Assembly (NCBI RefSeq): GCF_000264905.1
Contig: NW_006763144.1
Location: forward strand, 1,121,648 to 1,185,647
Direction: 5' to 3'
From: Stereum hirsutum FP-91666 SS1
Lineage: Eukaryota; Basidiomycota; Agaricomycetes; Russulales; Stereaceae
DNA length: 64,000 nt
The position numbers and the translations under genes are program-made. The stretch's first letter is position 1. Each line of letters begins with the position of its first letter. Positions 57,378 through 64,000 of the stretch are shown here, piece by piece. Under the pieces are notes generated by a model. The model saw only the letters and a list, made by a program, of their open reading frames with translations. It did no database searches and was not told where the DNA came from.

Positions 57378-59409
57378 CTAGGTGCCTCCAAACCTTGCCA
57401 ACCTTCTCTTACGCATCTCCTCTACGCTGACGTTCTCCTCCTCTTTCATTGGTTCGTCAGCAACGTCATCAGGTTCCGTATCAGTCTCTGTGCCAGCCAT
57501 GCTCGTCTCGTCCGTTTCCTCTTTGTGCTGCACTCCACTGGAACCGGTATTGGCGGATGATGTTGGGACCGAAGACAGTGGGATGGAAGGAGCGGGTGGT
57601 GTATCAGGTACCTTGAAGTCGGCAGGAACCGTCTCAAGCGAGGCCTTCAGGGCCGCCTGTAACTCGGCATCGTCATCATCGTAGACTCTGTTGGCGGCAC
57701 TCCCCCACGGCCGCCGTGTGTCGTGTGACGGTTCGACGTCCATATCATCGTCAGTTCCTATAGCTCCTTGACGTCCAGCCGTTCTTTCACGTTCCCGTGC
57801 TTCTGCCTCACTTTCCGCGATTGCTCGTCTGAGCATCTCGGCCTCTTCCTCCTCTTCTCTGCGCCGTGCAATTCTGGCAGGATCCACAAAGCCTGCTGTC
57901 TCGTCCGCGTATTGCTCCTGAAGTGCCACTTCTTGCTCTCTTCTCATTCTCTCGAGCATGCGTCTCTGTCGAGCCATGCTGGCCTGGATAGGGTCATCAT
58001 TCACTTCTTCCTGCCGTCCACCCTGGCCTATGGGATGGGATGGAGCATCGACAAACTCTTCGTCTTCGTCTTCGTCTTCGTCATCGGATGCGGCCTCTAA
58101 AGGAGGTAGAAGACCGGTATTGGATTCTGAAGAACCTCTGTTCATTTCAAATGAACCGAGGCTGAGGCCACGCCCAGGTCTCAAAGGTCGACTGCTTCCC
58201 GAGCCCATGATTCGATCGTGCGGCCCACCAACAAAGGGGATCACGGGTGGTCCGGTTGATGGTCCGGACTGAGAGCGCTGTGGAGTAATAGGGGGTGGGA
58301 GTTCATCGTAGCCACCTAATGATGCCTGCAGCGCAGCTTGAAGCTCGTAGTCTTCTTCCCCAAAGTCGGAAGATGCCTGGGCATGGGCAGCGTTGGACGC
58401 AGATGAAGATGAGGGCTCAGGAAGAGTAGAGGCAATGTCGTCAGCCTGGGTGCGGGGAAGGGTGAGAGGAGCCTCCGGGTCCGTCTGAACGACGGCAAAC
58501 ACCGAGTAGCCTGAAAGATGAGTACGTTGAGCTTGAGACAGATACATATCAATAGGTAAAATACAAACCTTCGGTCTCTGCCTGACTAATCACCATTCCG
58601 AGATACGTCTTTGATACCCATTCTGGATTTTGCAGATATGAATTAAGATTGAACCAATGGCCATTTGTGTGCTCGTTGACCTCGGGATCGGGCGAAAGAC
58701 TGCCAAATCGACGCAGAGTGAACCAGTGCTGAGAAAGGTTGAGAACGAATGCGAGTTGATTGCTACATTGCCGATGAGATGATGGGACATCGAGCGCTGA
58801 AGATGAAGTGCAACGTACTGAGGTTGATCCTGGTAGGGGCGCATAATCTCGCTACGCCAGCGGACTAGACTAACACAGAAAGGGGTGAGAATCCACCATT
58901 TACGGGGAGTGGTAATGAGCTCGCCTCAAGCCCCAAACGTGAAGTGCTTCCTCAAGCACCTGGACAGAGAAAAAGCCTGTGGACAAAAGTGAGCATGCTG
59001 TTATCCCCTGAAGAAGCAATATTCCCAACCAGTATCGTCCATGTTAGTGCTCCTGCCCTGGCCATCTCCTTCCATAACGCCTTGCTCCATCGTATCGAGC
59101 GTTCGCCCAAGAGAGGAAAGATCGGCCGCAGAGAACTGCCGGATAGAAATGGAGACATCGCGTGAGTACATCATCATTGATATGTTTGTAGGGAGAAGTG
59201 AGAGCGAACATAATCTCCCTCTTCAAGCCAAACGTAAATCGAGGGTAGCAAGAGCCAGTCAATGGGTCAGCGCCACCGCGAAGAAGTCCGGGTACATAGA
59301 GATTGAACGTACGTAGAAGTGAGTTCAGAGCATGTTGGGCGCATAGCATCGATCCCTCCTGTTGCCTCTCATGATATATGTGAGGTATGAGAACGTCTAA
59401 GCCGGCCAT
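57378..59409 (-). CDS. ATXN3: Ataxin-3-type Josephin deubiquitinase
   Basis: Cysteine protease that edits ubiquitin chains in p97/Cdc48-linked protein quality control. The N-terminus MAGLDVLIPHIYHERQQEGS is followed by MLCAQHALNSLL with the catalytic Cys. Exons then give YFSAADLSSLGRTLDTMEQG, GDGQGRSTNMDDTG, and FSVQVLEEALHVWGL. The catalytic His lies in LNLSQHWFTLRRFG, followed by NGHWFNLNSYLQNPEWVSKT. The second half has three ubiquitin-interacting motifs: YELQAALQASLGG, EMLRRAIAESEAE and ELQAALKASLE. The C-terminus EEMRKRRLARFGGT matches the RKRR p97-binding motif of human ataxin-3. No polyglutamine is present. The second exon appears to be only 11 nt. The ATG is 187 bp from the divergent ATG27 start. 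Confidence 0.93.
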
Positions 59410-59596
59410 GTCGAGCAGAGTGGTCGTTGAGAAGAAGGAGTGAATGCCACAATGGGGGCCGCCGTTGCGGGGAATAAAGACTCTTTTTAGCCGTGACGCG
59501 TACCGTACGCGTACGCGTGTATTACGTAATCACTCAGCCCAACTCGGAAGCGTAAGTAAAGTGCTGGAACTTACTCGTTCATCGTCATATCCTATA
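59410..59596. promoter_or_regulatory. Bidirectional promoter, ATXN3 / ATG27, with three ACGCGT boxes
   Basis: The 187-bp gap between divergent start codons holds ACGCGT at 59495-59500, 59506-59511 and 59512-59517. Each is a perfect MluI-cell-cycle-box hexamer on both strands. Nearby GTATTACGTAAT is another palindrome. Confidence 0.55.
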
Positions 59597-60669
59597 ATGT
59601 CCCCAAGGTCAAGATCAGCAGCTGGCTCCCTCTGCTCTATTCTTCTTCTCTCATCAGCTATTGTCAGCGCTCAGAATGAGGAATGTCACATTTACATCGA
59701 TCCCTGGAAGTACGACCTCAACACTACAAGAGGAGACCACTCCGTTGAGCGGACAAGAGTGACTCCGCCAAGTACCATCCGGGAATCTGTGCGATTCAAT
59801 TTGTGCGACGAACTGCAACCGCTGGACGGCGTGGCCTCGGAGGATCAGGTGAGTGCGCCTCCACCTCAATATTATACTCGCAAGCTACATACTTCTCCGC
59901 ACAGTGTCCGACCGGAACCAAAGTCTGCTTAACGCAAACAAACATCAAGACAGACCAGGTGGACCGTGTGATCTCTGTCATACCAATTGCAGAGACATCT
60001 GGCCTAAATCCCGAGTTCAAATCCCTGAGTGGTTAGTTCATCATCTTGTGTTCCCTGGACTGTTGCACTGATGGACTGCAATTGATTCGTTCTTTGACAT
60101 TTAGCACCTAATAAAGGCTTGAATATTATCTACCACGGAAATCCATACCCTTCACTACCGTCTGCCGACCCAATATCACAATTGTTCAACCTGACTCTCC
60201 ACTGTGACACAGAAACGAGCCCCATAAAGTTTCAATCGTATGATGGTGTTTCACTGAACCTTGAATGGTCTGCTCCTGCCGGTTGCGAATTCAAGGGACC
60301 AGATGGTACGCCGCAAGACGACGAAACTGGTGGTGGCGACAGCGACAGTGGAGATGAAGGGAAGGAGGCAGAGTCCGTGGGCAGTGGGGTCGGATGGTTC
60401 CTCTTGGTCCTATTGCTGGCGTTCATCGGTTACTTTGCACTGGGTGCATACTACAACTATACGACGTACGGGGCGACAGGCATGGACCTAATTCCGTAAG
60501 TCTGACGCTCAATCTGAAGCTGCAGTGATCTTATTTCTTGGTTTTATCCAACAGACACCGCGACTTCTGGAGAGAAGTGCCGTTTATGGCCCGAGACGTC
60601 GTGTCTCACCTCTGTGGCTCTTTCAGACCACGCCATACTTCCAGCCGGGGAGGCTACATAGCCGTCTGA
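59597..60669 (+). CDS. ATG27: Autophagy-related membrane protein Atg27
   Basis: Type I membrane protein with a mannose-6-phosphate-receptor-like lumenal domain; it helps Atg9 vesicles cycle for autophagosome growth. The start MSPRSRSAAGSLCSILLLSS is a signal peptide ending near VSAQ. The lumenal domain has paired cysteines: ECHIYIDPWKYDLNTT, FNLCDELQPLDG, then CPTGTKVCLTQTNIKTDQV. Next are NIIYHGNPYPSLPSADP, LTLHCDTETSPIKFQSYDG and LEWSAPAGCEFKG. An acidic linker leads to the membrane segment VGWFLLVLLLAFIGYFALGA. The cytosolic tail YYNYTTYGATGMDLIPHRDF and FWREVPFMARDVVSHLCGSF is the highly conserved Atg27 end with its YSxV/Tyr-type sorting region. A last intron splits the tail. Length is about 280 residues. 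Confidence 0.93.
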
Positions 60670-61407
60670 TAGGGGTTTCTTGTGTGCTCCTTGGGTTATA
60701 GATGGTGGCGCCGTGGCGGCAGAGTCGGGGACGGATTCATTGGGACTGACGCTTAGTATATTAGTTTTGATTTCTCGTTCATGTTACTGCTATTTGGATC
60801 TCTCGATTGTTATCGACGGTCAACAACCGTACTCTACTCCATCCTTACTTGCCCTCGGGTGCCACATCAATATTCTCTGTGGCGCCGTCTGATCGTCACG
60901 CCGCATTAACTTTTGCTTCCGCGACTCCGCTTCAAAAAAGGTTCCAGGTCATTTAATCGACTTGCCATGGCCTTTCATCATCCAACAACACCAACAGGTT
61001 TCTGCTCTAGATGTTCTCGTCAATGTTTGAGGTTTCTCGAGGGAGCGGGATACTTGCATGGTTACGTACCGTGGAAGATCGCGTTTTCGGGTGCGCGTCG
61101 CGTCGGAATTACCGTGGCGCGTCGAGCCATAGGCTCGTTTTGTACGTATACCTTCCAAACCCATCTCCTATGAAAACGAACCTTCAACCCACCCACGCAG
61201 TCTCTCGCTCACTACAACTTCAACCCTGCTAAAAGCTGTCTCCGAAATTAGCCAGTCTCATACACCGAATCAAAGCTCTGATTCACAATTCTTCGTCGTT
61301 ATTGCTCACCACACGGCGTCGCTGGTAAGACCTTTAAACACTAGGACCGACGCAAAGCGACTTGCAGGCCGCTGGTGGAGGTTCTACAGACAGGAATATT
61401 GAGCTAA
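60670..61407. other. Intergenic region
   Basis: Holds the ATG27 3' end and the promoter of the next gene. Short conflicting frames only. A TCGCGT hexamer (61098-61103) and GGCGCGTCG lie about 300 bp before the ATG at 61408. Confidence 0.45.
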
Positions 61408-63967
61408 ATGGGTCGAAACTGGCGGTGGTACATTATTATCGCCGGAACGAGACCTGGAATTTATCGCGAATGGTACGCAGATTGAAACCCCCCTTCCCTC
61501 ACGATCACGACCGACATTACCGTCACTGTCTACATCTCCACGTCACCCTTCATCTGACTAGTATTAAATACCCGCAGGGCTGAAGCTGGTCCCAAAGTCG
61601 TCGGTATTCCAGGCTCAATTCACAAGGGCTACATGACCTACGCCGAAGCCCTGCGTGCTTTCCAGAAGGAAATCGCCGAGGGCAACATCAGAACCATTCG
61701 CGTGGTCACTGTGAGGGACCAGTATCTTCCTGAGGATCCAAGAACATACCATTATCCTGACATTGTGGACGACTCGCCGTCTGCTACTACGGGGTCGTCG
61801 ACGTTGACGGTGGGGGCAGGACCAGTACCATCGACTTCGAGCGCTCGTACAACTGGTGTGGCGGGACATACCCGTGATGCGCCCGTCAGGCGGGAAACTC
61901 CTTCGACTTCCGGCACGAGAAGATCAAACGTCAATACCGGCGGTGATGCTCGGGATGCCCGAAATAATGCTATGGCGTCAAGTCCAGAACAGAGACGACC
62001 TTTAGAACCTGCCGCAACTTGGCCGCAGAATTCTGTATCTCAGCCCGAGCCATCGTCCCCTCATCGACCCAATTCGCAGCGATCTACCAATAATGGAGAC
62101 CGAACGCACCATCGCCGTACTGCAACCTTGCCTTCTACCCCATCGACCTCCGGCCGACCTTCAGCCAGGGCGTCTGGGACGCCGCCACACCAACAACGTT
62201 CCGCTACTTCTGTTCGCTCCAGAGACGTTGATCACAATGCCGCGTCGTCACCTATACCCATTACCAGGCAGTCGACAGAGCGAATTCTTTCCCCAAGGCG
62301 CTCAGGCGCGTCGGATTCTACGAGCTCTTCTCCACCGACGGATGTTACTCAGTACGGACCAGACCATTTCCCCTCACGGTCACCGAGTCCTGCTTCTTCA
62401 CTGGCAGGCTCACCTGTTCTCTCGAGACACGGCCTGTCACAACGAGAAGATGCTAGTTCACATATTCTCGGTCAGGATCAAACTGGTGCACATCGCTCGC
62501 CAATATCATCAAACAATTCTCAGGAGACTGAGATCCAGGACGAATCACGGCTTCCTGTCCGTAGCCATACAAGCACCCCTTCGCGGGATAGCAGCCAGGA
62601 AAGCCCTCCCTTGCCTATACCCCCTCGACAGACGCGCTCATTCATCGCTAGAGCTGGGAGTACCCCATCTGCTTTAAACTCCTCATCCCGAGCACAGCCC
62701 TTGCGGGCCCATTCGAGCATGCCTGAACCCTCGCGTTCGCATGAGGGTAGTTCCTCTGCCATCTCTTCTGGACGAGTACTCCTCCCTTCATCCATTGTAT
62801 CGTCGCCTACCTCTCTGTCTGCACCTCCTTCCACCGGACGAATCTCTTCTTTGGACAATCGCTCAACACGCTCAACACGCACCCGTGAACGTCTTCGACT
62901 TTCTTCTACCTCTACTACCACGCCTAGCCACGTTCCTCTACCCCTTTCTCCCAGTTTGTCGATCTCCAACTCGGTCATCACTTCGCACTCGGGCTCAAGC
63001 TCCGGGTCTTCCCCGTCAACTCGACGCCTTCGTACACCGGGAACACCTTTTTACCCCGTCATTGAACCCAGCGATCGTGAGCTTCCGAGGATCACACCTG
63101 GTGTTACACCAATCGCCACTCCCCTCGAGACTCGTGGTACCAGTCCTCAGGAGCCTACGAGCATGATCGTCCCTCCGAGTACCAATGCTTGCGAGCCCAC
63201 AAGCATCGGCAGCCCTCCTGCAGCAAATTCCGTCGATCATGCGGCTTACCAGTCCACGACCCTGTCTCCAAACACCAGTTCACGCGAACCAACAAGCATT
63301 GGCGATCCTCCAAGTCCAGATCTCTGCGAACCCATAGGTAGTAGCCGTGTTGGACCTACTACGAGCGTCAGCCCTCCTCCAAGTACTACTCCTCACGAAC
63401 CTCCGATTATCATTGGGCCTCCGGTTGCAGACAACCTCGAGCCCACAACCATCAGCAGTCCCCTTCCAACTCCAGTCCCAAGCGCTGATTTCCTAAGCCC
63501 CGTCACCCCTTCTCTTGGTCTCACCAACATGGTCACCGGGGTCACAGATGCGCTCACACCAAGACTTAACAGACTCGGGTTGTCTTGGGGCGCTTTCTTC
63601 TCGCAGCCTGCTCATGTACCGAACGTTGTGGTGGATCCGAGGCAGGATCCGCGGTCGCCGATGAGTAGGAGCGCGAGTCTACCGGGGTATGGGGGGTTGA
63701 GGTGAGTTGACGTTCCTTCCGTGTATTCGTTCTAGTTCCTTTTTGTACTGTGTACTATAAGTAATACCCTTTCTATATGTTGCCATGTTGTGTACTCTAC
63801 TCTGCGTTGCCTTGGATGTTCTGATAACCGTGTTTTTCTTATTGTTTTGATTAAGATCTCCTTCATTTGGTAGACCAAGCCCGGTACCTACCGCTCGTGG
63901 TGCTGATTCCGAAGTATTGAACAGTATGCCAGGTGGTTGGAGTGACGTTGTTGTGTGTCCTCCTTAG
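61408..63967 (+). CDS. RNase H1 N-terminal (viroplasmin-like) domain protein with long disordered tail
   Basis: Exons 61408-61472, 61578-63701 and 63856-63967 give 766 residues. The N-terminus MGRNWRWYIIIAGTRPGIYR, then EWAEAGPKVVGIPGSIHKG and TYAEALRAFQKEIAEGNI, matches the hybrid-binding domain of RNase H1, also called the caulimovirus viroplasmin-like domain: a WY start, PGIY-x-W, V-x-G-x-PG and a K-x-Y/F-x-x-x-x-E-A helix. Cellular copies bind RNA/DNA hybrids or double-stranded RNA. No RNase H catalytic domain follows. The rest is Ser/Pro/Thr/Arg-rich and disordered, with degenerate repeats near the end (EPTSMIVPPS, EPTSIGSPP, EPTSIGDPPS, EPPIIIGPP, EPTTISSPLP) and a short helix TNMVTGVTDALTPRLNRLGL. 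The last exon ends GGWSDVVVCPP. The ATG at 61408 lies three residues before the conserved Trp, supporting this start. Confidence 0.72.
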
Positions 63968-64000
63968 CCGTGAAAGGGCCTATTTATATTTCATGTACCA

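Overview
The window looks like nuclear DNA of a filamentous basidiomycete, most likely an Agaricomycete. Genes are packed a few hundred bases apart, are split by many short introns (about 45-75 nt, GT..AG), and lie on both strands. The families are typically fungal: Con-6, Hsp9/12, WOPR (Gti1/Pac2), HbrB, Atg27, Mis14. I see no prokaryotic or viral features and no intact transposon. Exon models were joined by eye from reading frame, splice sites and family resemblance, so inner exon borders are approximate.

Layout. 1-2.5 kb: no gene recognised. 2.5-5.7 kb (minus): isoaspartyl peptidase/asparaginase and an extended SDR reductase. 6.0-7.8 kb (plus): tRNA-Ser(GCT) with an intron, then dynamitin. 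8.6-10.3 kb (plus): a secreted repeat protein with many dibasic sites, which looks like a Kex2-processed peptide precursor. 11.1-11.8 kb (minus): Con-6 protein. 13.7-15.9 kb (minus): HbrB/PROTOR TORC2 subunit, divergent from mitochondrial Qri7 (16.1-17.8 kb, plus). Then on plus: splicing factor Yju2, kinetochore protein Mis14/Nsl1 and a large Pro/Ser-rich protein with a BAG-like C-terminus. 25.0-33.7 kb (minus): the recombination genes GEN1/YEN1 and RDH54/RAD54B next to each other. 34.2-37.0 kb (minus): membrane-anchored amidohydrolase. 37.9-40.6 kb (plus): Hrd1. 40.9-41.7 kb (minus): Aim41/YqeY. 42.2-44.0 kb (plus): queuosine salvage hydrolase. 45.1-46.0 kb: an unknown gene. 46.3-50.1 kb (minus): NAD kinase. 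52.7 kb (plus): Hsp9/12. 54.6-56.3 kb (minus): WOPR transcription factor. 57.4-59.4 kb (minus): ataxin-3, divergent from Atg27 (59.6-60.7 kb, plus). 61.4-64.0 kb (plus): a protein with an RNase H1 N-terminal (viroplasmin-like) domain.

Functional themes. Most genes are single-copy housekeeping genes. Several belong to linked processes: Hrd1 with ataxin-3 (ER-associated degradation through p97/Cdc48), GEN1 with Rdh54 (homologous recombination), and tRNA-Ser(GCT), Qri7 and queuosine salvage (tRNA biology). MluI-cell-cycle-box-like motifs (ACGCGT/ACGCGA) lie just upstream of MIS14, GEN1 and RDH54. The strongest candidate for something undescribed is the 8.6-10.3 kb gene. It has a signal peptide, eight dibasic sites, and near-identical repeats carried on tandemly duplicated exons. 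All ten introns are in phase 2, and in the repeats they split the lysine codon of the KR site.
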